A stretch of 64,000 nucleotides of DNA from an uncultured Shewanella sp. (GCF_947501665.1 NZ_CANMWS010000030.1:16148-80147); one strand, 5' to 3'. Positions 44,317 to 53,850 are shown, counted from the first letter of the stretch. Program-made: numbers and translations. Notes: generated by a model from the letters alone, not told the origin.

Positions 44317-45702
44317 CTATACTTTGAGTCCAACTAATAATGCGTCGAGTTGTTCTGCTGTTGCATGCAGCTCATCACATCCTGAAACACTTTGATTAGC
44401 TGATTGCTCCACGTCGTGTGATTGGTTACGAATTTCCATTAAGTTTGTGGCAATTTCATTGGCAACCGCTGATTGCTCTTCCGCTGAGGTAGCTATTAAG
44501 GTGCTCATTTCATAGACTTTTGCACTGTGGTGGGCAATAGCATCTAAGTCTTTTCCTGTGTCTAAGACATGTTTCTTACCTTCATTGGCTTTTTCAACCG
44601 TGCGAGTCATGACTTGGGTTAAATTGCGTGAACCCGATTGCAATGCTTCTATCATGGCTTTAATTTCCACTGTCGCCGCTTGAGTGCGTCCTGCAAGGGT
44701 GCGGACTTCATCGGCCACCACGGCAAATCCTCGGCCTTGCTCGCCAGCTCGCGCCGCTTCAATAGCGGCATTTAATGCCAGCAAATTGGTTTGCTCTGAA
44801 ATGGCATTAATGGTGGTGACCACTTCATCAATTTTGGCGGCATTTTCATTGAGGTGATTGACGGCTGTTGATGCATCGCCAATTTCAGTTGAAAGCGTAC
44901 CGATAGCTTCTACGGTTGTACTGATATCACGGGATCCTGCTTCGACTTGATGATTGGCTTCTTGGGTTTCGCTGGATGATTGCTCGGCATTGCGAGCCAC
45001 TTCTTTGACCGCTGCAGTCATTTGTTCCATGGCGGTGGCTAATGAGTCTAAATGCTGACGTTGATCCATGGCTAAAGACTGGCCTTCTTGCGCAGTGTCC
45101 CTAAAAGATTGCACAACATGACGTATTTGACCGGTTGCCTGGGACATTTGCTGAACCAGTGACTGTTGACGATCCACTAAAGTATCAATACTCAACGCTA
45201 AATGACTGAATTCATCTTTGACTTTAAAATAATTTAAGCGTCCGGTTAAATCTCCTTCAGCGGCTTTTTGTAGGGCACTGACATTGGTGTAAAGCGCACC
45301 ACGAACAAAGGTAGAAATATAATACGACACAATAAAAATCGTGACACAGCTCAATAGAAGCGTGAGATAAATCCACGGGTTGTCATAGAAGTGATAAGGG
45401 GGCAACGCCGTATTTTGGGTGTTTATCGCAGCCATATTATGTGTCATTTGGCGACGGAAGGTGTCAAGCTCTGTTTTGGATAGTATTGTTTGGGCTTGAG
45501 CACTAAGCTGATTTATGGCTTGTTCTTGTTGTTGGGTTTGCCTGGCCAATTGGGTTTGAAAATGGCTGTTAAACTGTGTTGAAAGTACTAAAGTGAGTAC
45601 GATGAGAGCCAAGATAGGTAAAATAGCCAAAATGGCAAATTTAGTTTTTAAGGTCATGTGGATCAAATATTGATCAACCCAACGAAATTTAACTTCTTTC
45701 AT
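44317..45702 (-). CDS. Methyl-accepting chemotaxis protein
   Basis: A chemoreceptor of about 461 residues. Membrane segment 1 is at about residues 21-43 (FAILAILPILALIVLTLVLS). A short periplasmic part of about 75 residues rich in Gln follows, then membrane segment 2 (IYLTLLLSCVTIFIVSYYIS), a HAMP domain (AAEGDLTGRL...) and the signalling domain with the hairpin tip ISEQTNLLALNAAIEAARAG and GRGFAVVADEVRTLA. The periplasmic region is too short for a common ligand domain, so the ligand is unknown. The start among several Mets (45753, 45714, 45702) is uncertain; 45702 gives the typical N-terminus. No other chemotaxis gene is nearby. Confidence 0.9.
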   Translation of the reverse strand: MKEVKFRWVDQYLIHMTLKTKFAILAILPILALIVLTLVLSTQFNSHFQTQLARQTQQQEQAINQLSAQAQTILSKTELDTFRRQMTHNMAAINTQNTALPPYHFYDNPWIYLTLLLSCVTIFIVSYYISTFVRGALYTNVSALQKAAEGDLTGRLNYFKVKDEFSHLALSIDTLVDRQQSLVQQMSQATGQIRHVVQSFRDTAQEGQSLAMDQRQHLDSLATAMEQMTAAVKEVARNAEQSSSETQEANHQVEAGSRDISTTVEAIGTLSTEIGDASTAVNHLNENAAKIDEVVTTINAISEQTNLLALNAAIEAARAGEQGRGFAVVADEVRTLAGRTQAATVEIKAMIEALQSGSRNLTQVMTRTVEKANEGKKHVLDTGKDLDAIAHHSAKVYEMSTLIATSAEEQSAVANEIATNLMEIRNQSHDVEQSANQSVSGCDELHATAEQLDALLVGLKV

Positions 45703-46107
45703 GATATTTCTCATTTTTGGGACGACTACGATACATATATCGGTCACAGACAAGATAACTTGAATGAATTGTTGTTATTTTGTTTCACTGTATTAGTGAC
45801 TTAGTGCCGCGATAATGGCGTCTTTATGATACAAAAAGCAATCTATGTTAATTTGATGAGTAGTAATATTAACAATTGAGGTGAGTGAAACACCAGCAAA
45901 AAGTCATTTTATGTTAATAAATAGCCGCAATTTTAAATATCATTGAGAAATAACAGTCAATTGAATGAAAAAACCCTGAATTATCACTAGTCAAAAGCAA
46001 TATGCTCACGTAAAATTTGTGTTTTTTCTTATTTTCACTCTTGAAATTAAAGTTAGCCAAAAAGTAATGGGGCTCATTATTGGGGTCACCGCGCACTGGA
46101 AGAGATA
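45703..46107. other. Divergent promoter region between the chemoreceptor gene and pheS
   Basis: About 400 AT-rich bases with no supported gene. I looked for a phenylalanine-rich leader peptide and attenuator before pheS and did not see one; there are no consecutive Phe codons after a start. Confidence 0.5.
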
Positions 46108-47091
46108 ATGTCACAGTTAACAGAAATCGTAGAACAGGCCTTAGCGGCAATCGAAGGAGCTGATAATTTAAAAGCCCTCGATGACCTTCGTGTTGATTAC
46201 CTTGGTAAGAAAGGTCAAATCACAGACATGATGAAAATGATGGGGAAGTTACCCTCTGAAGAAAAGCCAGCTTTTGGACAAGCGGTCAACCAAGCCAAGC
46301 AACAAGTGCAAAAAACGCTGTCTGCCCGTATTGAAGGTTTAAAAGCGGCTGAATTAGAAGCCCAGCTTGCTAGCGAAGGGATTGATGTGACATTACCTGG
46401 TCGCCGTATTGAAAATGGCGGTTTACACCCAGTGACTCGAACGATTGAGCGTATTGAAGCGTTTTTTGGTGAATTAGGTTTTGTGGTCAAAGATGGCCCT
46501 GAAATTGAAGATGACTTTCATAATTTTGATGCATTGAATATCTCGGAGCATCATCCCGCTCGTGCGGATCATGACACTTTTTATTTTAACCCTAAGGTCA
46601 TGTTACGTACGCAAACCTCTGGCGTACAAATTCGTACTATGGAGCATGAAAAACCACCATTGAGGATTATTTCTCCTGGTCGTGTTTACCGTAATGATTA
46701 TGATCAAACCCATACACCGATGTTCCATCAAGTGGAAGGGCTGTTTGTGGCTGAAAAAGTCAATTTTGCCGAGCTTAAGGGCATATTGCATGATTTTTTA
46801 CGTAACTTTTTTGAAGAAGATTTGGAAGTGCGTTTTCGCCCGTCTTATTTTCCATTCACTGAGCCTTCAGCCGAAGTGGACGTGATGGGCAAAAATGGCA
46901 AATGGTTAGAAGTGTTAGGTTGCGGTATGGTTCATCCAAATGTATTACGCAGCGTGGGAATCGATCCTGAGCAATATTCTGGTTTTGCCTTTGGTATGGG
47001 GGTTGAGCGCTTATCGATGTTGCGTTATGGCGTGAGCGACTTACGTTCATTCTTTGAAAATGATTTACGTTTTTTAAAACAATTTAAATAA
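46108..47091 (+). CDS. pheS: Phenylalanyl-tRNA synthetase alpha chain
   Basis: A 327-residue catalytic subunit, the usual length. An N-terminal coiled-coil (residues 1-85) contacts the tRNA. The class II core has HHPARADHDTFYF, LRTQTSGVQIRTM, GRVYRNDYDQTHTPMFHQVEG and the C-terminal GFAFGMGVERLSMLRYG (motif 3). It charges tRNA-Phe as an alpha2-beta2 enzyme with PheT. pheT follows after 16 bases. Confidence 0.97.
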   Translation: MSQLTEIVEQALAAIEGADNLKALDDLRVDYLGKKGQITDMMKMMGKLPSEEKPAFGQAVNQAKQQVQKTLSARIEGLKAAELEAQLASEGIDVTLPGRRIENGGLHPVTRTIERIEAFFGELGFVVKDGPEIEDDFHNFDALNISEHHPARADHDTFYFNPKVMLRTQTSGVQIRTMEHEKPPLRIISPGRVYRNDYDQTHTPMFHQVEGLFVAEKVNFAELKGILHDFLRNFFEEDLEVRFRPSYFPFTEPSAEVDVMGKNGKWLEVLGCGMVHPNVLRSVGIDPEQYSGFAFGMGVERLSMLRYGVSDLRSFFENDLRFLKQFK

Positions 47092-47107
47092 TCGGAGCTG
47101 TAAGAGC

Positions 47108-49495
47108 ATGAAATTTAGCGAATCTTGGCTTCGTGAATGGGTTAACCCAAGTGTTGACCGCGAAGCATTAGCGCATCAAATTACTATGGCTGGATTAGAA
47201 GTCGATGGTATTGACGCGGTGGCAGGCGATTTTAGTGGTGTGATTGTGGGTGAAGTGGTGGAATGTGGCCAGCACCCTGATGCAGACAAATTACGCGTAA
47301 CCAAAATTAATGTTGGTCGCGATGAGTTGATTGATATTGTGTGCGGTGCCCCAAATTGCAGACAAGGTATCAAAGTGGCTGTTGCCATGGTGGGCGCTGT
47401 TCTACCCGGTGATTTTAAAATTAAAAAAGCCAAATTACGCGGTGAACCATCGTTTGGTATGTTGTGCTCCTATGGCGAGTTAGGCATTGACATCGAAAGT
47501 GATGGCATCATCGAATTGCCGAGTGATGCACCTGTTGGCATGGATATTCGTGAATACCTGCGTTTAAATGATGCCACTATTGATGTGGACTTAACGGCGA
47601 ACCGCGCCGATTGTTTAGGCATGTCGGGTTTGGCACGTGAAGTGGGTGTATTGAACCGTCAAGCGGTGACACAACCTGAGTGGGAAGCCGTGCCTGCGAG
47701 TATTGATGATACCGTGACGGTTGATTTACAGGCTCCGAGTGCCTGCCCACGTTATTTGGCCCGTGTGATTAATCATGTCAATGTGAAAGCGCAGACACCA
47801 CTTTGGATGCAAGAAAAGCTGCGCCGCAGTGGTATACGTTCAATTGATCCTATTGTTGATATTACCAACTATGTATTGATTGAGTTTGGTCAGCCTATGC
47901 ATGCCTTTGATAAAGCAAAAGTCGAAGGGGATATTCAGGTGCGTTTGGCGACGGGTGATGAAAAGCTGACATTACTTGATGGCAATGAAGTCACTGTGCC
48001 CAGTGATATGCTGGTTATAGCATCAAACACGCAACCACTTGCTCTTGCAGGGGTATTTGGTGGTGAACATTCAGGTGTGAGTCAGCAAACAGAGTCTATT
48101 GTATTAGAATGTGCTTTCTTTGCACCGCTTGCCATATTAGGTAAGGCGCGCCGTTTAGGGCTCCATACTGACTCTTCACATCGTTTTGAGCGCGGTGTGG
48201 ATCCAGAGCTGCAACACAAAGCCATGGATAGAGCGAGCCGATTAGTGCTGGATATTTGTGGTGGTGAAGCGGGCCCTGTGGTTGAAGCAAAATCTGAAAG
48301 CGATTTGCCAAAACCGGTGAGCATTTTACTGCGCCGCAGTAAATTAGACCGTATTTTAGGTCACCATATTATCGACACTGATGTCGAAGAAATTTTGACC
48401 CGCTTGGGCTTCAGTGTGGAAGCTCAAAATGGCAGCTGGCAAGTCACGACTGCAACGTATCGTTTTGATATGGCAATAGAAGAAGATTTAATTGAAGAAG
48501 TTGCGCGCATTTATGGATACAATAATATTCCTAATGTTGCACCAGAAGCTTCTTTAAAGATGTCCGATCATAAAGAAGCGGATATCAGTCTTAAACGTGT
48601 CCGTAATCTATTGGTTGACCGTGGTTTCCAAGAAGCCATCACTTATAGCTTTGTGGATCCAAAACAACAGGCATTGGTCCATCCGGGACAAGATGCCATG
48701 ATTTTACCGAATCCTATTTCGGTTGACATGTCGGCAATGCGTTTGTCGACAATGACAGGTCTTTTGACTGCTGTGGGATATAACCAGAGTCGTCAACAGA
48801 ATCGGGTGAGGTTATTTGAAACAGGATTACGTTTTATTCCTGATGAAAATGCTGAGTCCGGTGTACGACAACAAGCCATGTTAGGTGCGGTGATTGCTGG
48901 CAATCAAAGTGACGAACATTGGACCTTGGAGTCACAAACGGTTGATTTTTTCGACCTTAAAGGTGATCTAGAAGCCATAATTGGCTTGACAGGATCGGAT
49001 CTAGACTTTAGCTTTAGATCAGCAACACACTCAGCGCTTCATCCTGGGCAATGTGCTGAAATTATTAGAGGTGAGCAAGTAGTAGGTATCATCGGAGCCG
49101 TTCATCCTAGTTTAGAAAAGCCGTTTGGCCTGAATGGTAAAACCATCATTTTTGAGCTGGAATTGGATGCTTTATTGCAAGCCAAATTGCCGCTAGCCCA
49201 GGCTGTATCTAAGTTTCCAGCTAACCGTCGTGATATTGCGATTGTGGTTGATGATGCAGTTACAGTGGGTAATGTTGTAAAAGTGATAAGAAAAGTTGGC
49301 GAAAATCAGTTGGTTGGCTTAAACTTATTCGATGTATACAAAGGTAAAGGTGTTGAGGCTGGCAAGAAGAGCTTAGCTATCGCACTTATATTTCAAGACA
49401 ACACTCGTACGCTTGTAGAAAAGGACATTGCTGAGATGGTAAATTCAGTGGTTTCTGCTCTCAAGTCTGAGTTCAACGCATCGTTGAGGGACTAA
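47108..49495 (+). CDS. pheT: Phenylalanyl-tRNA synthetase beta chain
   Basis: A 795-residue subunit of the expected length. It has the N-terminal OB-fold tRNA-binding domain (VVECGQHPDADKLRVTKINV, about residues 50-70), the B3/B4 editing region (VDITNYVLIEFGQPMHAFD), the B5 domain (GFSVEAQNGSWQV) and the C-terminal anticodon-binding domain (KFPANRRDIAIVVDD). It pairs with PheS and removes mischarged tyrosine. ihfA follows after four bases. Confidence 0.97.
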   Translation: MKFSESWLREWVNPSVDREALAHQITMAGLEVDGIDAVAGDFSGVIVGEVVECGQHPDADKLRVTKINVGRDELIDIVCGAPNCRQGIKVAVAMVGAVLPGDFKIKKAKLRGEPSFGMLCSYGELGIDIESDGIIELPSDAPVGMDIREYLRLNDATIDVDLTANRADCLGMSGLAREVGVLNRQAVTQPEWEAVPASIDDTVTVDLQAPSACPRYLARVINHVNVKAQTPLWMQEKLRRSGIRSIDPIVDITNYVLIEFGQPMHAFDKAKVEGDIQVRLATGDEKLTLLDGNEVTVPSDMLVIASNTQPLALAGVFGGEHSGVSQQTESIVLECAFFAPLAILGKARRLGLHTDSSHRFERGVDPELQHKAMDRASRLVLDICGGEAGPVVEAKSESDLPKPVSILLRRSKLDRILGHHIIDTDVEEILTRLGFSVEAQNGSWQVTTATYRFDMAIEEDLIEEVARIYGYNNIPNVAPEASLKMSDHKEADISLKRVRNLLVDRGFQEAITYSFVDPKQQALVHPGQDAMILPNPISVDMSAMRLSTMTGLLTAVGYNQSRQQNRVRLFETGLRFIPDENAESGVRQQAMLGAVIAGNQSDEHWTLESQTVDFFDLKGDLEAIIGLTGSDLDFSFRSATHSALHPGQCAEIIRGEQVVGIIGAVHPSLEKPFGLNGKTIIFELELDALLQAKLPLAQAVSKFPANRRDIAIVVDDAVTVGNVVKVIRKVGENQLVGLNLFDVYKGKGVEAGKKSLAIALIFQDNTRTLVEKDIAEMVNSVVSALKSEFNASLRD

Positions 49496-49499
49496 AAGT

Positions 49500-49796
49500 A
49501 TGGCACTTACCAAAGCCGAAATGGCAGAACATCTTTTTGAAACGCTCGGTCTCAATAAGAGGGTGGCTAAAGAGATGGTAGAGATGTTTTTCGAAGAGAT
49601 TCGTCAGGCGCTCGAAAGTGGTGAGCAGGTCAAGTTATCTGGCTTTGGCAACTTTGACCTAAGGGATAAGAATCAAAGACCGGGAAGGAACCCGAAAACT
49701 GGCGAAGATATTCCTATCTCGGCACGTCGTGTTGTGACGTTCCGACCTGGACAAAAGCTAAAAAGTCGAGTTGAAGAGGCTAACGCAAAGAAGTAA
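49500..49796 (+). CDS. ihfA: Integration host factor alpha subunit
   Basis: A 98-residue DNA-bending protein of the HU/IHF family beginning ALTKAEMAEHLFETLGLNKR. The DNA-contacting arm has RPGRNPKTGEDIPISARRVV, with the conserved Pro of the intercalating loop. With IhfB it bends DNA at promoters, origins and recombination sites. The pheST-ihfA order is conserved in gammaproteobacteria. A terminator follows. Confidence 0.97.
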   Translation: MALTKAEMAEHLFETLGLNKRVAKEMVEMFFEEIRQALESGEQVKLSGFGNFDLRDKNQRPGRNPKTGEDIPISARRVVTFRPGQKLKSRVEEANAKK

Positions 49797-49816
49797 TTGC
49801 GTGCTAGCAGTATGTA

Positions 49817-49843
49817 AAGGCCACTCTCCTGAGTGGCTTTTTC
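49817..49843 (+). terminator. Intrinsic terminator after ihfA
   Basis: GCCACTC (49820-49826), four-base loop, GAGTGGC (49831-49837), then five T. Confidence 0.9.
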
Positions 49844-50034
49844 ATTATTGTGGTAGGATAACGTCTTTCTCATTGCAGTGTTTTGTACTCAATGAGTCAG
49901 AGGATTAATATGTGGCTTCCTATTCGATTGAATGTGAAGCCGCACTTTTCATTGTATTTGTCACTGCATTTTTATTTTACACAGAAGAATCGGTCTGATG
50001 TTGTCAATCTGGATCAGATATAGAGGTTGAAGTC

Positions 50035-50970
50035 TTGTCTACACATGCTAACTATTTTGATCGTCGCTTTCCTTTAAGCTTATTGCATCCTAAGTTTTGG
50101 CTGACTTGGTTGGGTATTGCGATTTTGCTTGTTTTTTCTTTATTACCAGCCTGTGTGCGGGATCCCATTGCTAGAGTGTTAGCCAAGTTAGTGATGAAAA
50201 TCGCCACTAAGCCCATTAAGGTGGCGCGAGCCAACTTAACGCTCTGCTTTCCTGAATACTCCTCCCAAGATATCGATGGGCTTATTACCCGTAACGTGGA
50301 AAATTTTGCCATGATCTTGTTAGGGCAAGCTGAACTTCTGCTTCGCTCTAAAGCTCATTTAAGGCAACGAGTCACCCTTTCGGGCCTTGAACATGTGCAC
50401 CAAGCACGGGCAGACAAACAGCCGATTATTTTTATTATGCCCCATGTGTGGGGCATTGATTATGCCGGATTGAGACTCAATCTGGAATTGCCTATGGTGA
50501 CCATGGCTAAAGCGCACCGTAATGACTTATTTAACTGGTTTAATAATCGTATGCGCAGTACCCATGGTGGGGGCGTTTATATGCGAGAAGCGGGTATTCG
50601 CGCGCTGCTGAGCGAGCTAAAGCAAGATAACAGCTTCTTTTATTTGCCCGATGAAGATTTAGGCCGTGATAAGAGTCTTTTTGCGCCCTTTTTAGGCACC
50701 ACTAAAGCGACTTTACCTGTAGTCGGACGGCTCGCTAAAGCCGGTAATGCACAAGTGATGCCAATACAAATAGGCTATAACCAACAAACAAGACAATTTG
50801 ACTTAACCGTTTTGCCGGCCATTGAACCCAGTACCATGCAAGGTAAAGAAAACGAAGCGCTTGCCCTCAACAAAGCGGTGGAGCAAGTCATTTTGGCTTA
50901 CCCTGAGCAATACATGTGGTTTTTAAAAGTGTTAAAGACGCGGCCAGAAGGTGAGCCTGAGATTTATTAA
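50035..50970 (+). CDS. lpxM: Lipid A late acyltransferase (LpxL/LpxM family)
   Basis: A 311-residue inner-membrane acyltransferase with one N-terminal anchor (about residues 22-40, LTWLGIAILLVFSLLPA). The catalytic motif His-x4-Asp is in MPHVWGIDYAG (about residues 137-142), followed by RGDLFN-like HRNDLFNWF and the FYLPDEDLGRDKSLFAPFLG segment of LpxM-type enzymes. It adds a secondary acyl chain to lipid A. The start is a TTG at 50035 preceded by AGAGG; no in-frame ATG precedes the catalytic domain. LpxM rather than LpxL is favoured by the EDLGRD segment but is not certain. Confidence 0.85.
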   Translation: MSTHANYFDRRFPLSLLHPKFWLTWLGIAILLVFSLLPACVRDPIARVLAKLVMKIATKPIKVARANLTLCFPEYSSQDIDGLITRNVENFAMILLGQAELLLRSKAHLRQRVTLSGLEHVHQARADKQPIIFIMPHVWGIDYAGLRLNLELPMVTMAKAHRNDLFNWFNNRMRSTHGGGVYMREAGIRALLSELKQDNSFFYLPDEDLGRDKSLFAPFLGTTKATLPVVGRLAKAGNAQVMPIQIGYNQQTRQFDLTVLPAIEPSTMQGKENEALALNKAVEQVILAYPEQYMWFLKVLKTRPEGEPEIY

Positions 50971-51069
50971 GGTGTTTTGGTGATTCTTAACGCGTCCTTT
51001 TGAGCCTACTCAGCAATACTGGGCGCGTTCGTATCGAGTATAACAAGGCTGTGGTATTTGGGGTAATGG

Positions 51070-51771
51070 ATGCGTCTGGATAAGTTTGTGTGTAAAAGTA
51101 CGCTATTGTCACGGGGACAAGCAAGGGCAGTCATTGCGGCAGGGGAAGTGAGTGTTAACACTGAGGCCGTGCGAGATGAGTCCAAACAAGTCCATGAGAA
51201 TAATCACATAGTGTTTAATGGACAGGTGTTAGTCCCGCGGCCTTTTCGTTATTTATTATTTCATAAACCCAGCAATACCCTCAGCTCTAATGTGGATGGC
51301 GATCACCCCTCCATCTTTAATCACATTGCTATCGATAATCCCGAGGAACTGCATATTGTGGGTCGCTTGGATGCAGACACCACAGGCTTAGTGCTAATCA
51401 CCGATGATGGCCGCTGGTCATTTGACATTATTCGCCCGCAAAAGCAGTGCGCGAAAATTTATCGAGTCAGTTTACGGGATCCCATTAAAACCGATGTCAT
51501 TGAGTGTTTTTTGCAAGGTATTCAACTTCAAGGTGAGTCTTCACTGACCTTGTCCGCTTCAGTTGCTGTCGTCAACGACAAAGAAGTGCTACTGACCCTC
51601 ACCGAAGGGCGCTATCATCAAGTGAAGCGTATGTTCGCCGCGGTGGGTAATCGGGTGCAGGCGCTGCACCGTGAGCAAATAGGCACCGTGTGCTTGGATG
51701 TGCCAGTGGGAGAGTGGCGCTATTTGACCTTTGATGAAATAGTCAGTTTTCGACCTTCTAATAAAGGTTAG
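51070..51771 (+). CDS. rsuA: 16S rRNA pseudouridine synthase RsuA family
   Basis: A 233-residue enzyme with an N-terminal S4 domain (MRLDKFVCKSTLLSRGQARA) and the catalytic signature GRLDADTTGLVLITDDG, whose Asp (about residue 99) is the nucleophile. The ending has EGRYHQVKRMFAAVGN, common to RsuA/RluB/RluE/RluF. Length and S4 domain favour RsuA, which makes pseudouridine 516 in 16S rRNA. Confidence 0.88.
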   Translation: MRLDKFVCKSTLLSRGQARAVIAAGEVSVNTEAVRDESKQVHENNHIVFNGQVLVPRPFRYLLFHKPSNTLSSNVDGDHPSIFNHIAIDNPEELHIVGRLDADTTGLVLITDDGRWSFDIIRPQKQCAKIYRVSLRDPIKTDVIECFLQGIQLQGESSLTLSASVAVVNDKEVLLTLTEGRYHQVKRMFAAVGNRVQALHREQIGTVCLDVPVGEWRYLTFDEIVSFRPSNKG

Positions 51772-52092
51772 GTATTTTTTATTGATTAAGCGTCGCTTAA
51801 TGGAAGAACGTGAGTGCCCACTCACACTGGGGGTGTAATCACTCACTTTATTTGTATAAAGTTATCTGGTTTGAATTGTTCATATTCATTTTGGTGAATT
51901 GCTGCCGCAGGCTTCTGTGCAGATACCTCTGTAGCACGCTATAAACTCATCCCTGAGCGCTCTACGACTTCATCCCTGAAGTCGAAGGCGTACAGCTGCA
52001 TCTACACGAGATGTTAAAAACAAAGAATAAAGCACAGCCGTGTGTTTCTTTGAATTATGTGTTGTGTCTAATATTGTTACCTATATTCTGAA
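51772..52092. other. Region between rsuA and the nuclease gene
   Basis: Holds a palindrome ATTAAGCG/CGCTTAAT-like near 51784, a hairpin GTGAGTG/CACTCAC at 51810-51825 (possible rsuA terminator without a T run) and a GC-richer patch with TTCATCCCTGAA near 51970. The last 30 bases resemble 55711-55743, a possible recombination scar. No gene seen. Confidence 0.5.
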
Positions 52093-53103
52093 TTGAGTGG
52101 ACTAGAAAAACACCATTTTAGTGTTGTCAGTGAAGATCAGGTTAGAGTTAAGTTAGATGCTTTATTTGATGGGAGAATAGGGGAAAAACCAGCCGATCAG
52201 AAAGCCATAGATGCTCTTGAAAAAAAAGCCGAACTCCGATTTAAAAATAAAGTCCCACCAGGCTATATGGATGATGACAAAGAGAAATCAGATGAGCCTG
52301 TATTTTCATATGGCAACCTGACATACCAGAGAAAATATAGCGATTATATTGTTTGGTCACAAATGCTTACTCACGCTAGTCAAAGCAATCTTTCTGACCT
52401 GATATTTATTACAGATGATGATAAAGAGGATTGGTGGCTAAAGGTAAAACAAAATGGAGATAAAACAATATCCCCAAGACCGGAGCTGATAGGTGAGATG
52501 ACGGAGCAGGCTGATGTTCAACGGTTCCACATGTATAGTTCAGAAGGATTTCTAAAGTACGCCAATAAAATATTAAGTGTGGGTGTTTCAAGTGAGGCGA
52601 TAGAAGAAGTAAGGGATGTTGCTAGAGTGCGCTATCGTGAACGTAATCACCATAACATGGGTCGTTCAGCCGAGAAGGTGGTCTATGATTGGTTGTCCGA
52701 ACAATATGGAGAGGAGTGCTTAGTGAATCTTAGTCATGCTCCAGTAGATATTATTGCAAAGTTTGATGGAAAGACTGTGGCTTTTGAGGTTAAAGTCGTT
52801 CGTCATCCTCGCTTCTCTGAAAGATTATATGGGTCAATATACGAAGCTCACTATTTTGCCGACAAAAATGAGATTGATGAATTAGTGTTTGTATTAGTTA
52901 CTTTTGATGTGGATCATGTGGAAAGTATTAAGAAGGTTTTGGAGAGAAGATTAGTGGAATTTCCGCCGATAGACATTCTTATTGGGGTAGCTGAATTAGA
53001 TGAAGAAACAGGGATGATTACTGATTTTACTCCTTATGATAAATTCCGAATAAGGGAGAATAATCAGGACATATATGGACGCTCCCGTAGAGTCAATACA
53101 TAA
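52093..53103 (+). CDS. PIN-like domain fragment fused to a PD-(D/E)XK-type nuclease domain
   Basis: A 336-residue reading from a TTG. Residues about 1-160 match the second half of PIN_8-like (DUF4935) nucleases: NKVPPGYMDDD, YSDYIVWSQML, DLIFITDDDKEDWWLKVK, RPELIGEMTEQ and FHMYSSEGFLKYA. The first half of that domain, with its first catalytic Asp, is absent, and a stop lies 24 bases before the TTG. Residues about 195-300 have the restriction-nuclease core VDIIAKFDGKTVAFEVKVV (Asp, then Glu-x-Lys). Proteins of this kind are candidates for phage defence or toxins. The gene is probably 5'-truncated and may be inactive or keep only the second nuclease. Confidence 0.65.
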   Translation: MSGLEKHHFSVVSEDQVRVKLDALFDGRIGEKPADQKAIDALEKKAELRFKNKVPPGYMDDDKEKSDEPVFSYGNLTYQRKYSDYIVWSQMLTHASQSNLSDLIFITDDDKEDWWLKVKQNGDKTISPRPELIGEMTEQADVQRFHMYSSEGFLKYANKILSVGVSSEAIEEVRDVARVRYRERNHHNMGRSAEKVVYDWLSEQYGEECLVNLSHAPVDIIAKFDGKTVAFEVKVVRHPRFSERLYGSIYEAHYFADKNEIDELVFVLVTFDVDHVESIKKVLERRLVEFPPIDILIGVAELDEETGMITDFTPYDKFRIRENNQDIYGRSRRVNT

Positions 53104-53517
53104 GTTTCTCTGCTAAGACTTTTTGTCTTGGTATGTGAATGTTGTTATCTCTTAGTATGATATTGTTTGATTGACTCGTTTTGCTTTAAGCGATAGTGCT
53201 GACAACCGTTGAAAATAGGAAAGGCGGGCTTAACAAGCTTATGCTTGCGCCCCTAATGCCTAGGATTAAATAGATTGGCGAACCAATACAACCAATAAAA
53301 AATAAACACCCAGACGGATTGCTAACGTTAAGTCATACCTTTGCCTTTGGTGGGCTTATGTTGGTTTTTCAGAAAATAGCTAAGCTATAACTTTATTAAC
53401 TGCAATAAGATGTTAAAGTGATTTTGAAATTTATAGTCCAAAGATCAGCAAGCGTTTGGTAGTACTAGCTCGCACTACTATGATTGCTTTTTTTAATTAA
53501 TATTGTGGATGGTAATA
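53104..53517. other. Region between the nuclease gene and the CcbP-like gene
   Basis: About 410 bases of mixed sequence with a short hairpin (CAAGC/GCTTG around 53236-53250) and no supported gene. I looked for an integron attC site here and could not assemble one. Confidence 0.45.
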
Positions 53518-53850
53518 ATGAGAGCAGAAGTAGAAGAGCGCATTCAGATGGAGATTATAGTGGATTGCTATGATACAGAAGAAGCTGCTATGGGGTGGTA
53601 TTGCTATCTTGAAAATAACCTTGAATTTCCATTTTATGCAACAAGTACTAAAGATAAATCAAAACTGACTATCGTAGGGTTAGCTGATACTTCAGAATGT
53701 TATAGTCACATGTATGTTTTAGTCGATTTTGACGGTAATGATGAATTACTGTTCCCTCTAGAAAATATTGAGCCATTAAGTACAAGCAATAATGCTTCCC
53801 AAGCTATAGAAGATTGGAAATATTGGTTAAGGAAAGGGTACTGTTTTTAA
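53518..53850 (+). CDS. CcbP-like calcium-binding protein
   Basis: A 110-residue acidic protein that resembles CcbP, the calcium-binding protein first studied in heterocyst-forming cyanobacteria. AAMGWYCYLENNLEFPFYA near the N-terminus and the final QAIEDWKYWLRKGYCF are the family's most recognisable segments. Calcium is bound by surface acidic residues rather than EF-hands. The start at 53518 has GGATGG before it; TTG (53503) and ATG (53509) starts are possible. It stands alone in an accessory region, so its role here is unknown. Confidence 0.78.
   Translation: MRAEVEERIQMEIIVDCYDTEEAAMGWYCYLENNLEFPFYATSTKDKSKLTIVGLADTSECYSHMYVLVDFDGNDELLFPLENIEPLSTSNNASQAIEDWKYWLRKGYCF

Noticed and set aside
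45703..46107. Phenylalanine-leader attenuator before pheS
   Set aside because: No start codon followed by Phe-rich codons and no terminator/antiterminator pair was found.
53104..53517. Possible integron attC site around the CcbP-like gene
   Set aside because: No matching inverse-core and core sites with a large palindrome could be assembled, and no integrase is visible.
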